Shown here: piece after piece, positions 23,076 through 31,404 of the stretch | Layout of the letters: each line of letters starts with the position of its first letter | Position numbering within the stretch: the first letter of the stretch is position 1 | NCBI RefSeq assembly: GCF_002902945.1 | Contig: NZ_CP026103.1 | Location: 1,240,001 to 1,304,000, forward strand | Length of the DNA stretch: 64,000 nt | DNA from: Paraburkholderia caribensis | Lineage (GTDB): Bacteria; Pseudomonadota; Gammaproteobacteria; Burkholderiales; Burkholderiaceae | Direction of reading: 5' to 3' | Position numbers and translations under genes: made by a program | The notes under the pieces: model-generated | Databases searched by the model: none | What the model saw: only the letters and a program-made list of their open reading frames with translations | Told to the model about the DNA's origin: nothing

Positions 23076-23603
23076 TCACCTCACGAACTGGTCGACATAG
23101 TTCGCGCCGAGCCCGACGCGCTCGTAGTGCGCGCGGCACATGTCGAGCTTCGTGAACACGTCTTCGTAGCCGGTGTGATTGCCGTATGGGTCGCAGTAGT
23201 ACATGACGCCGTTGACCTGGAAGTACGTGATCATCTCTTCGACGTCTTCGGGTACATAGAGCGTGTGCGTTTCGCCTGGCGGCTCGAACACGTAGCTGCC
23301 TTCCGTGGCGACCCAGTCGTGCTCCAGATAGCGCCAGCGCCCTTTGAGCACCATGCCGTGCACCGCCTGCGGATGGCGATGACGGCTCAGCACGCCCGAC
23401 TTGCGCACGCGCAGCAGATTCATCCAGTAACCGCTCGACACGTTCAGACACAGCGGGCGGAACGAGACGTTCTCTCCCTGCGGCACCCAGACGCGTTCAT
23501 CCTGCGGAATCGCCGACTCGACGACGATCTCGCGCAGCGCTTCGGGCGGATTGGGGAGTTGATAAGGCGTCATCGCGTCGACGCCGTTGGTTGGGGCTGT
23601 CAT
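23076..23603 (-). CDS. Cupin protein of the dihydroxyacetophenone-dioxygenase type
   Basis: This 175-aa protein has a cupin barrel with metal ligands in the pattern RHRHPQAVHGMVLKG, followed by EPPGETHTL. The DERVWVPQGENVSFRPLCLNVSSGYWMNLLRV entry resembles 2,4'-dihydroxyacetophenone dioxygenase-like cupins, which cleave carbon-carbon bonds next to a carbonyl with a non-haem metal. In similar operons such proteins may instead be small-molecule isomerases. It is the first gene of the operon; GGAGA precedes the ATG at 23603. Confidence 0.82.
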   Translation of the reverse strand: MTAPTNGVDAMTPYQLPNPPEALREIVVESAIPQDERVWVPQGENVSFRPLCLNVSSGYWMNLLRVRKSGVLSRHRHPQAVHGMVLKGRWRYLEHDWVATEGSYVFEPPGETHTLYVPEDVEEMITYFQVNGVMYYCDPYGNHTGYEDVFTKLDMCRAHYERVGLGANYVDQFVR

Positions 23604-23621
23604 TGTGTCTCCGAAGATTTC

Positions 23622-23656
23622 GTCCATATTATGGACTTGAAAATCGTATTATGGAC
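23622..23656. promoter_or_regulatory. Operator palindrome of the cupin-SDR-MFS operon
   Basis: GTCCATATTATGGAC (23622-23636) is a perfect inverted repeat about a central T, and the half-site TATTATGGAC recurs at 23647-23656. Both lie 18-53 bp upstream of the first gene. Size and symmetry suit an IclR-family repressor, and the operon's last gene is one. Confidence 0.7.
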
Positions 23657-23737
23657 ACAATGGTCGAACGGATCGCATGCGGTGTCAAGCGTTGATTTCG
23701 GGATTGCGCACGCTTGGAGAAAAGACCGGACCGCTGG

Positions 23738-24676
23738 TCAACGAAGCGTTTCAGCCGCGCTTTCCGTCGCGCCGCCGATGCGCGTTTCGAGAAAACGCAG
23801 CAGCGCTTTCACCTTGCTCGAATGACGGCGATTGGGCAGATACGCGGCGTAGACGACAGCCTCGCCGTTCTGCGGCGTCACGTCGTAATCGGTGAAGAGG
23901 CGCATCAGACGTCCCGCGTCGATCTCGTGATTGACGAGCCAGTCCGGCAACAGCGCCAGCCCTTGCCCGGCGAGCGCGGCTTCGAGCAGCATCTCCAGGC
24001 TGTTGGAAATGAGCCGTCCGCGCACATCGATACGTTCGTGTTCCGCGTCGCGGCTGAACGTCCATACCTGGCGCGCGCGATAACTGCCGCCGTATGCGAT
24101 GCGCAGACATTCGTGCCCGGCGAGCGCGGCGGGGGTCGGCGGCGTGCCTGCGCGTTGCAGATAGTCGTGGCTTGCGACGAGATAGCGCGGATTGTCCGCG
24201 AGTTTCTTCACGACGAGATTCGGATCGCGCGACAGCAGACCGATGCGCACGGCGACGTCGATGCGATCGAGGGCGAGGTCTGCGTAGTGATCGGCGACGA
24301 CGACATCGAGCGCGACGCGCGGATACTCGGCGAGAAACGCGGCGAGATGCGGCGCGAGCCGCATGCGGTTGTATGCGGACGGCACGGTGATGCGCAGCGC
24401 GCCGACGGGTGCAGCGCCGCTGTCGAGAATGCTCTCGTCGGCCTCGGCGAGATCGTCGAGCACTTTGGATATCTGCTCGACGTAGGCGGTGCCTGCATCC
24501 GTCAGGCTGACCTTACGCGGCGTGCGGGTGAGCAGGGCTGTGCCGAGCGATGCTTCGAGCGCGTCCATCAGCCGCGTGACCGACGACGTGGCGACGCCGA
24601 GGCGCTGTGCGGCGCGGGCGAAACCGCCTGCATCGGCGACTTCGAGCAATGTGTTCAACGCGAGGAGTTTGTCCAT
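23738..24676 (-). CDS. LysR-family regulator
   Basis: This 312-aa regulator has a typical helix-turn-helix (LNTLLEVADAGGFARAAQRLGVATSSVTRLMDALEASLGTALLTRTPRKVSLTDAG) and a CrgA-like effector domain (VVADHYADLALDRIDVAVRIG). It lies upstream of and parallel to the cupin operon but ends 80 bp before its operator, so a regulatory link is possible but not shown. On its 5' side is the long inverted repeat element. Confidence 0.92.
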   Translation of the reverse strand: MDKLLALNTLLEVADAGGFARAAQRLGVATSSVTRLMDALEASLGTALLTRTPRKVSLTDAGTAYVEQISKVLDDLAEADESILDSGAAPVGALRITVPSAYNRMRLAPHLAAFLAEYPRVALDVVVADHYADLALDRIDVAVRIGLLSRDPNLVVKKLADNPRYLVASHDYLQRAGTPPTPAALAGHECLRIAYGGSYRARQVWTFSRDAEHERIDVRGRLISNSLEMLLEAALAGQGLALLPDWLVNHEIDAGRLMRLFTDYDVTPQNGEAVVYAAYLPNRRHSSKVKALLRFLETRIGGATESAAETLR

Positions 24677-24816
24677 GCGGGGGATTATGCCGATGATGGC
24701 GATTGCGTTCTATGCAACGGACGTTTGCGTTTGGTGTCTATTCAAGCCTCGCGGCGCGGAGGTTAATCTCTGTTGGTGGAATTTGCGGTCGGTGTTCGGT
24801 GTGGTCGGGTTTGTGG

Positions 24817-25532
24817 TGGGATCCGCGGTTTGGTGTTTTTTTTCGCTGGCATCCGCGATGCGTTATCTAGCTTCACGCGTCGCCCCTGTGCGGGGCGGCA
24901 CCTACTTTTCTTTGCCGCCGCAAAGAAAAGTAGGCAAAAGAAAGCGGCTCACACCGCCAATTCTTGACGTTTGCCCACGGGCCCCCAACGTCCCCACGCT
25001 TCACACGCCAGTGGCCCTGGTTGGTGCCCGTTGCCAACGCTTCGAACAGGTGCCTCACCCGCTTCGATTACCCGTACCCGAGCAAACGGCAGCGAATGGT
25101 ATGCGCCGCCCAGGTGGCAAACTGTGTGTAGTTTTTCCCGACGTACACGTTAGCGCTCTTACAGGGTGGCGCGCGTGCGCAATTGGTCTGGAGTGAAGCA
25201 TGTGGAGCACCGAGGGCCTACACACAGTTTGCCACCTGGGCGACCGTGGACTGTCTGGCAGGGCATAGCGTGACGCGGGAGCGTGAAGCGGGTGAGGCGC
25301 CCAGCAAGAGCGCTGGCAACGGGCATGGGTCATGTGGTTGCCGAATGAAGCGTGGGGACGTTGGGAGCCCGTGGGCAAACGTCAAGAATTGGCGGTGTGA
25401 GCCGCTTTCTTTTGCCTACTTTTCTTTGCGGCGGCAAAGAAAAGTAGGTGCCGCCCCGCACAGGGGCGACGCGTGAAGCTAGATAACGCATCGCGGATGC
25501 CAGCGAAAAAAACGCCAAACCGCGGATCCCAG
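24817..25532. repeat. Long palindromic repeat element, copy 1
   Basis: Two arms of about 187 bp (24817-25003 and 25346-25532) are near-exact reverse complements. They contain the sub-palindrome around CTACTTTTCTTTGCCGCCGC and the outer motif CGCTGGCATCCGCG. The roughly 340-bp core has its own internal inverted pair (GGTGGCAAACTGTGTGTA near 25113-25130 and its complement at about 25222-25240). No transposase is encoded. The same element occurs in opposite orientation near 31.3-32.0 kb. It resembles REP/MITE-like families of Burkholderia. Confidence 0.88.
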
Positions 25533-25690
25533 CGCAACAGCAACCACACCCACTAACCTTTCGAATACACGCCGCGCGCACTGTTCCCTGCAATTCGCTA
25601 TGCTGCCCAGCAACACAGAAAACGTCGACAACGCGCCCCCCAAGCATCCAGGTGACAGCCGTCAATCAGGCGAAAGAAATAGGAGCCAGC

Positions 25691-26905
25691 ATGCCCAGCA
25701 GTACTTCGACGCTCGCACGCAGCGACACACCAGCCGCGCTCACGCGCGGCCTGATCGCGCTATTCGCATTCAGTTGCGGCGCGATCGTCGCCAACCTGTA
25801 CTACGCGCAACCGATCACTGAACTGATCGCCCCGTCCATCCACATGTCGAGTAGCATGGCGAGCCTGATCGTCTCGCTCACGCAGATCGGCTACGCGCTC
25901 GGCCTGTTCTTCCTCGTGCCGCTAGGCGATCTGCTAGAAAACCGCAAGCTGATGATCACGACAGCGCTCGTATCGATTGCGAGCCTCGCGGCCGCGTCGT
26001 TCACGCATGCGCCGGGCGCATTTCTCGCAGTCTCGCTGCTGATCGGCTTCAGCTCCGTTGCAGTGCAGATCCTGATTCCGCTAGCCGCGCATCTCGCGCC
26101 GGATGAAACGCGTGGACGCGTCGTAGGCACGATCATGGGCGGGCTGCTACTCGGCATCCTGCTGTCGCGGCCCATTTCGAGCGTCGTCGCCGGTCATTTC
26201 GGATGGCGCGTCGTATTCGGCTCGGCCGCCGTGCTTATGGCAATCGTCACGACCGTGCTCGCGCTGACCATTCCAAAGCGCCAGCCCTCGCACCAGGCCA
26301 CCTATCCGCAACTGATCGCATCGCTCGGCCATCTGCTGCGCACCATGCCCGTGCTGCGTCATCGCGCGCTGTATCAGGCGTTGATGTTCGGCTCGTTCAG
26401 CCTGTTCTGGACCGCCGTGCCCGTCGAGCTGACCCGGCATTACGGCCTGTCGCAGACGGCAATCGCCGTGTTCGCGCTGGTGGGCGCAATCGGCGCGACG
26501 TCGGCGCCCATCGCGGGCCGGCTCGCGGACGCAGGCCACACGGTGCGTGCGACGCTGATCGCGCTCGTGGTCGGCGCGCTCGCCTATACGCCAGGTCTGA
26601 TCCATCCGGCGTGGGGCGTTGCCGGTCTCGTCGTGACGGGTGTCGTGCTCGACTTCGCGGTGCAGATGAACATGGTGCTCGGCCAGCGCGAAATCTACGC
26701 GCTGCACGCCGCGAGCCGCAACCGCTTGAACGCGCTGTATATGACGAGCATCTTCGTCGGTGGCGCGATCGGTTCGGCGCTCGCCAGCCCGCTGTACGAT
26801 CACGGCGGCTGGACGCTGGTGGCAAGCGTCGCGACGGCTTTCCCAGTGTTCGCGCTCGCACATTACCTCGTGATCGGCCGGCCGCATGCAGCAGGCCACG
26901 CATGA
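25691..26905 (+). CDS. MFS transporter, drug/sugar efflux type
   Basis: This 404-aa protein has about 12 membrane helices: ALFAFSCGAIVANLYYAQPITELIAPSIHMS opens helix 1, and the A-motif-like loop reads GLFFLVPLGDLLENRKLM. It resembles the YnfM/arabinose-efflux-like branch of the family, so export of sugars or drugs is plausible. AGGAG lies 5 nt before the ATG at 25691. It is convergent with kdgT and separated from it by a strong hairpin, so it probably does not belong to the KDG pathway. Confidence 0.9.
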   Translation: MPSSTSTLARSDTPAALTRGLIALFAFSCGAIVANLYYAQPITELIAPSIHMSSSMASLIVSLTQIGYALGLFFLVPLGDLLENRKLMITTALVSIASLAAASFTHAPGAFLAVSLLIGFSSVAVQILIPLAAHLAPDETRGRVVGTIMGGLLLGILLSRPISSVVAGHFGWRVVFGSAAVLMAIVTTVLALTIPKRQPSHQATYPQLIASLGHLLRTMPVLRHRALYQALMFGSFSLFWTAVPVELTRHYGLSQTAIAVFALVGAIGATSAPIAGRLADAGHTVRATLIALVVGALAYTPGLIHPAWGVAGLVVTGVVLDFAVQMNMVLGQREIYALHAASRNRLNALYMTSIFVGGAIGSALASPLYDHGGWTLVASVATAFPVFALAHYLVIGRPHAAGHA

Positions 26906-26942
26906 ACACCTGAACGGCCTTTCTTTCGACAGCATCGACGAC

Positions 26943-26987
26943 AACGGCGCGAACCGGCTCGACTGATCTGCCGGCTCGCGCCGTTTT
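26943..26987. terminator. Bidirectional terminator between MFS and kdgT
   Basis: AACGGCGCGAACCGGC (26943-26958) pairs with GCCGGCTCGCGCCGTT (26970-26985) with one mismatch and an 11-nt loop, followed by TTTT on the plus strand. It lies between convergent genes. Confidence 0.75.
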
Positions 26988-27049
26988 GCCTGCAGCGCGC
27001 GAGTCGCTGGTGCGTTGGTTTCGCGCCGCTTTTGCGCCGCTTGTGCGCG

Positions 27050-28069
27050 TTATTCGTGCGCGCCGAGCGGCTGCGGCAACGGCCCCGCTTCGTCCTCGTC
27101 CATCCGCGCGCTCTGCCCTGCTTTCAGCCGGGCACGCCTCGCCCACATCGCCGTCAGGATCGGTACGAGAATCGCGGTGACGAGACACGCGGTGGCGACC
27201 ATCGCCGTCGCTGCCGGCACCATCGGCTTGAAGCGCGGAATCATCTCGCCGATGATCGACGGATTGGCGACGGCCGCGCCCGCCGTCGACGATGCCGCCA
27301 GACCCGCCGCGCCATTGCCGCCCGCAATATAGCGGTCGGCGAGAATCAGCGGAATGCCCGTGATGACGATCACGCCGAGCCCGAGCAGCACGCCCGGAAT
27401 GCCGCTCTTGACGATCACGTTCAGGTCGATGCCGTTGCCGAGCGCAAAGCCGAAGAACGGAATCAACGGCACCACGCAGCGGCCGAACAGTTCGCGCAGC
27501 GCGCTATCGAGATTGCCGAGCGTGAAGCCGATGACGAACGGCAGCACCGCGCCGATGAACAGCCGCGGCTCGAAGAACGCGACGCCCGTCGCGCCGAGAA
27601 TGATCATGCTGACGAGCGGCCCCGATTCGATCGACATCAGCACGAACGCGCCCGCTTCTTCCTTCGTGCCGTACTGCTGCATCACGGCGGCATAGAGGCC
27701 GCCGTTGGTCATGTCCATCGAGGTCGTGATGGCCAGCACCGACAGCCCGGCGAACAGCCCCGTCTTGATGCCGTCTATAGGCAGCAGCGAAGACGCGACG
27801 ATCGTCGCGAGCCACGCGACCAGCATCTTCGTGACGAGCAAAGTGCCCGATTTGCGCAGCACGGTGCCCGTGGCGCGCAGATCGATGGTCGCGCCCATGC
27901 AGAAGAACCAGACAGCGAGAATCGGCACGGTGCCCGTGATCAGGCCATTCGTGAACGACCCAAAATACTTGCCGGCGCCAGGCGCGAACGAATGCACGCA
28001 CGCGCCGAGCAACAGCGGTATCAGCATGAGACCACCCGGTACGCGGTCGATTACCTTCTTCAGTTTCAT
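27050..28069 (-). CDS. kdgT: 2-keto-3-deoxygluconate permease
   Basis: This 339-aa KdgT-family carrier has about 10 membrane helices and imports 2-keto-3-deoxygluconate with protons. Family stretches include MKLKKVIDRVPGGLMLIPLLLG, ILAVWFFCMGATIDLRATG, LAITTSMDMTNGGLYAAVM, IESGPLVSMIILGATGVAFF and SSTAGAAVANPSIIGEM. GGAGGAGAC precedes its ATG. It is divergent from kduI with a 281-bp intergenic region that carries two related operator-like sites, so import and conversion genes are probably co-regulated. Confidence 0.95.
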   Translation of the reverse strand: MKLKKVIDRVPGGLMLIPLLLGACVHSFAPGAGKYFGSFTNGLITGTVPILAVWFFCMGATIDLRATGTVLRKSGTLLVTKMLVAWLATIVASSLLPIDGIKTGLFAGLSVLAITTSMDMTNGGLYAAVMQQYGTKEEAGAFVLMSIESGPLVSMIILGATGVAFFEPRLFIGAVLPFVIGFTLGNLDSALRELFGRCVVPLIPFFGFALGNGIDLNVIVKSGIPGVLLGLGVIVITGIPLILADRYIAGGNGAAGLAASSTAGAAVANPSIIGEMIPRFKPMVPAATAMVATACLVTAILVPILTAMWARRARLKAGQSARMDEDEAGPLPQPLGAHE

Positions 28070-28168
28070 GTCTCCTCCATACGACGCCAGGCCGGCGATG
28101 GGAACGGCGGAAAGCTCCGGTATGGTCCGGCTACATCCACCTGTCCGCGGACTATAGCATCGACAAAG

Positions 28169-28182
28169 GAACGATGTTCCGT
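28169..28182. promoter_or_regulatory. Operator-like site 1 in kdgT-kduI region
   Basis: GGAACGATGTTCCG contains the perfect inverted repeat GGAAC-GAT-GTTCC. It lies 100 bp upstream of kdgT and fits an IclR-family (KdgR-type) operator, matching the IclR gene at 30100. Confidence 0.6.
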
Positions 28183-28266
28183 TTTTGTCGGCACGCAGAT
28201 TAATCGTTTACCCTGCTATGACAGTTCATCTCCCGCAATATGGATATCTGGCGTTTTCCTTATTTC

Positions 28267-28280
28267 GGACCGACGTTCCG
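28267..28280. promoter_or_regulatory. Operator-like site 2 in kdgT-kduI region
   Basis: GGACCGACGTTCCG differs from site 1 by two transitions/transversions (consensus GGAMCGAYGTTCCG). It sits about 71 bp before kduI, next to ATTATACTAG which could be the -10 region of the kduI promoter. Confidence 0.6.
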
Positions 28281-28350
28281 ATTATACTAGACTGCGCGCA
28301 CAATCAACCCGGAGGCGGCGTCCAGCGTGCCGCCCGGCAGTGGAGGAGAC

Positions 28351-29187
28351 ATGGAAGTCAGGCAGAGCATCAACAGCGAATACGCAAAAACGCTCGACAC
28401 GGCAGGCCTCAGAAAAGAGTTTCTGGTCGAGAAAGTGTTCGAGCCGGATGCGCTCGCGCTCACGTATAGCCATATCGACCGGATCATCGTCGGCGGCGCG
28501 TTTCCGCAGACGCGCGCCGTCGAAGTGCCCAGCTCGCTCGGCAAGTCGATCGGCGTCGGCTATCTGCTGGAGCGGCGCGAACTCGGCGCGATCAATATCG
28601 GCGGTGACGGTTGGGTCGAGGCGGACGGCAAGCGCTTCGCGGTGCGCAACGAGGAAGCGATCTACGTCGGCAAGGGCACGCAGTCGCTGACCTTCGGCAG
28701 CGAGGATGCCGCGCATCCCGCGAAGTTCTACCTGAACTGCGCGCCCGCGCAGGCCACGTATCCGACGCGCACCATCACGCTCGCCGAGGCAGCGCCGCAA
28801 ACGCTCGGCGATCCCGCTACGAGCAATCGCCGCACGATCTACAAGTTCATCGTTCCCGAAGTGCTGCCGACCTGCCAGCTGTCGATGGGCATGACGAAGC
28901 TCGAACCCGGCAGCCTCTGGAACACGATGCCTTGCCACACACACGAGCGGCGCATGGAGGTCTATTTCTACTTCAACGTCGCCGACGATGCCGCCGTCTT
29001 CCACATGCTCGGCGAGCCCCAGGAGACGCGGCATATTCTCGTGCACAACGAGCAGGCCGTGATCTCGCCGAGCTGGTCGATTCACTCGGGCGTCGGCACG
29101 CGCGCCTATACGTTCATCTGGGGCATGGTCGGCGAGAACCAGGTGTTCAGCGACATGGACCATCTCGCCGTGCGCGATCTGCGCTAG
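28351..29187 (+). CDS. kduI: 5-dehydro-4-deoxy-D-glucuronate isomerase
   Basis: KduI (278 aa) isomerises 5-keto-4-deoxyuronate to 2,5-diketo-3-deoxygluconate in pectin/uronate breakdown. The chain MEVRQSINSEYAKTLDTAGLRKEFL and the metal-binding cupin segment MPCHTHERRMEVYFYF, followed by SPSWSIHSGVGTRAYTFIWGMVGENQVFSDMD, are diagnostic. GGAGGAGAC fixes the ATG at 28351; an upstream in-frame ATG is rejected. It is followed by kduD after 35 bp. Confidence 0.97.
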   Translation: MEVRQSINSEYAKTLDTAGLRKEFLVEKVFEPDALALTYSHIDRIIVGGAFPQTRAVEVPSSLGKSIGVGYLLERRELGAINIGGDGWVEADGKRFAVRNEEAIYVGKGTQSLTFGSEDAAHPAKFYLNCAPAQATYPTRTITLAEAAPQTLGDPATSNRRTIYKFIVPEVLPTCQLSMGMTKLEPGSLWNTMPCHTHERRMEVYFYFNVADDAAVFHMLGEPQETRHILVHNEQAVISPSWSIHSGVGTRAYTFIWGMVGENQVFSDMDHLAVRDLR

Positions 29188-29222
29188 ATGCAACGCAGGC
29201 TTTCATCGAACAGGAATCGCGC

Positions 29223-30002
29223 ATGACTTCGCACCCTTCGCAACCTTTGCGTCCCTTCGATCTCAGCGGCAAGGTCGCGCTCGTCACGGGCAGCAACACG
29301 GGGCTCGGCGCGGGCATGGCGCGCGCGCTCGCGGCCGCGGGCTGCGACATCGTCGGCGTGAGCCGTTCGGACGACAGCGACACCGCGCAACAGGTGAAGG
29401 CGCTGGGCCGCCGCTATGTCGGCGTGAGCGCCGACCTGTCGGACATCGCACCCGTCGACGACATCGTGCGCGCGGCGCTCGAAGCCTGCGGGCGCATCGA
29501 CGTGCTGGTGAACAACGCGGGCATCATCCGGCGCGCGGACGCGCTCACGTTCAGCGAGGACGACTGGGACGCGGTGATGAACGTGAACCTGAAGAGCGCG
29601 TTCTTTCTGGCGCAGGCCGTTGCGCGCCATTACGTCGAGCGGGAGCAGCGCGGCAAGATCATCAACGTCGCGTCGATGCTGTCGTTCCAGGGCGGCATCC
29701 GCGTCGCGTCGTACACGTCGTCGAAAAGCGGCATGCTCGGACTCACGCGCCTGCTTGCCAACGAATGGGCCGCGCGCGGCATCAACGTGAATGCGATCGC
29801 GCCGGGCTACATGGCGACGTCGAACACGGCGGCGCTGCGCGACGACGAGCAGCGCAACAGCGAGATCGTCGCGCGCATCCCGGCGGGACGCTGGGGCACG
29901 CCTGACGATCTCGCGGGGCCCGTCGTGTTTCTGGCGTCGCCGGCTTCGGACTATGTGCACGGCCATACGCTCGCTGTCGACGGCGGCTGGCTCGCGCGGT
30001 GA
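29223..30002 (+). CDS. kduD: 2-deoxy-D-gluconate 3-dehydrogenase
   Basis: KduD (259 aa) is the SDR that reduces 2,5-diketo-3-deoxygluconate to 2-keto-3-deoxygluconate, the next step after KduI. It has TGSNTGLG (residues 22-29), NNAGIIRR, VASMLSFQGGIRVASYTSSK with the catalytic Ser/Tyr/Lys, and NAIAPGYMATSNT, which is typical for KduD. The KDG kinase and aldolase that complete the pathway are not in this window. Confidence 0.95.
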   Translation: MTSHPSQPLRPFDLSGKVALVTGSNTGLGAGMARALAAAGCDIVGVSRSDDSDTAQQVKALGRRYVGVSADLSDIAPVDDIVRAALEACGRIDVLVNNAGIIRRADALTFSEDDWDAVMNVNLKSAFFLAQAVARHYVEREQRGKIINVASMLSFQGGIRVASYTSSKSGMLGLTRLLANEWAARGINVNAIAPGYMATSNTAALRDDEQRNSEIVARIPAGRWGTPDDLAGPVVFLASPASDYVHGHTLAVDGGWLAR

Positions 30003-30099
30003 TGTGATTTGATGTGAATTGCGCGGCGCACGCGGTATATTTCGGCGATCAGAAACATCGTTGTGGAAGGACGCTGCGGGCAACCGCTGCGCAGAGACT

Positions 30100-30984
30100 A
30101 TGGCAGCCATCGACAAACTCAAGACCACGGCCGCCGCGCCCCGCAAGCGCGCCGCCGCCCCGCCCGCGTCCGACGCGGACGCCGCCGACAAAGGCGAATC
30201 GCTGTCGTCGATCGCGCGCGTGTTCGCGATCCTCGGCGCGATTGGCGACAGCGGGCAGATTGGCATCAGCGAGCTGTCGCAACGGCTTTCGCTGTCGAAG
30301 ACGACGGTGCATCGCGTGCTGCAGACGCTCAGGGCGCTTGGGTATGTGACGCAAGAGGTCGAGACCGAGCGGTATCGCCTGACCATCCGCCTGTTCGAAC
30401 TGGGCGCGAAGGCGCTGGAAAGCGTCGATCTCGTGCGCGAGGCCGACATCGAAATGCGGCGCATTGCGGGCGCGACGCGTGAGGCCGTGCATCTCGGCAC
30501 ATTCGACGAAGACGCGATTATCTACATTCACAAGATCGACGCCGACTATGGGTTGCGGATGCAGTCGCGCATTGGGCGGCGCAATCCGTTGCATAGCACG
30601 GCGATTGGCAAGGTGTTGCTGGCGTGGATGGAGCCTGCTGAAGCGCGCGAGGTGTTGTCGCATGTCGAGTTTCGCAAGTCGACGGCGAAGACGCTGGCCT
30701 CTGCCGATGCCGTGATGAGCATTTTGCCGCAAGTGCGGGCGCAGGGTTATGGCGAGGATATCGAGGAGCAGGAAGAAGGCTTGCGATGTCTGGCTGTGCC
30801 TGTGTTCGATCGATTCGGGCGTGTGATTGCGGGGCTTTCTGTGTCGTTTCCGACCATGCGGTGCGGGGCTGATACCAGGTTGCATTACGTGGGTTTGCTC
30901 AAGGCTGCAGGGGCTGCTGTGTCGGCGCGACTCGGGTATCGTGAGCAGGCGCAGGAGGCGGCTGAGGTCACGCATCCGGGATGA
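30100..30984 (+). CDS. IclR-family regulator, KdgR-like
   Basis: This 294-aa regulator has an Ala/Pro-rich leader, then a winged helix (LSSIARVFAILGAIGDSGQIGISELSQRLSLSKTTVHRVLQTLRALGYV) and the IclR effector domain (MRRIAGATREAVHLGTFDEDAIIYIHKIDADYGLRMQSRIG, HSTAIGKVLLAW). Position directly behind kduI-kduD and similarity to KdgR point to a KDG-responsive repressor of the kdgT and kduID units. The ATG at 30100 is chosen; the frame is open upstream to about 30019. Confidence 0.92.
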   Translation: MAAIDKLKTTAAAPRKRAAAPPASDADAADKGESLSSIARVFAILGAIGDSGQIGISELSQRLSLSKTTVHRVLQTLRALGYVTQEVETERYRLTIRLFELGAKALESVDLVREADIEMRRIAGATREAVHLGTFDEDAIIYIHKIDADYGLRMQSRIGRRNPLHSTAIGKVLLAWMEPAEAREVLSHVEFRKSTAKTLASADAVMSILPQVRAQGYGEDIEEQEEGLRCLAVPVFDRFGRVIAGLSVSFPTMRCGADTRLHYVGLLKAAGAAVSARLGYREQAQEAAEVTHPG

Positions 30985-31107
30985 GGGAGGAAGGCGCCTT
31001 TGCGGCGCGGGCGGTCTGGTTCTGTATCCGCGATGCGGTGGGTGTTGTGCGAGCGGTTTGGTTGTTCTGGGGTTTGCCCGCTGGGATTTGGGTTGTTTTG
31101 GCTTTGT

Positions 31108-31404
31108 GCTGGCATCCGCGTTACGTTAGCGTGCTTCACGCGGTGCCCCCTGTGCGTTTGCCTTTGCGCTGGCATCCGCGATTCGTTAGCTCGCTTCAGG
31201 CGTCGCCCCTGTGCGTTTGCCGTTGCGCTGGCATCCGCGCTTTGTTAGCTCGCTTCACGCGTCGCCCCTGTGCGTTTGCCGTTGCGCTGGCATCCGCGCT
31301 TTGTTAGCTCGCTTCACGCGTCGCCCCTGTGCGTTTGCCGTTGCGCTGGCATCCGCGCTTTGTTAGCTCGCTTCACGCGTCGCCCCTGTGCGGGGCGGCA
31401 CCTA
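31108..31404 (+). repeat. 59-60 bp tandem repeat, five units
   Basis: Units starting GCTGGCATCCGCG begin at 31108, 31168, 31227, 31286 and 31345. The last three are almost identical through TTTGTTAGCTCGCTTCACGC. The fifth unit runs into the full palindromic element. The unit is the outer end of that element plus GTGCGTTTGCCGTTGC. Confidence 0.9.
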
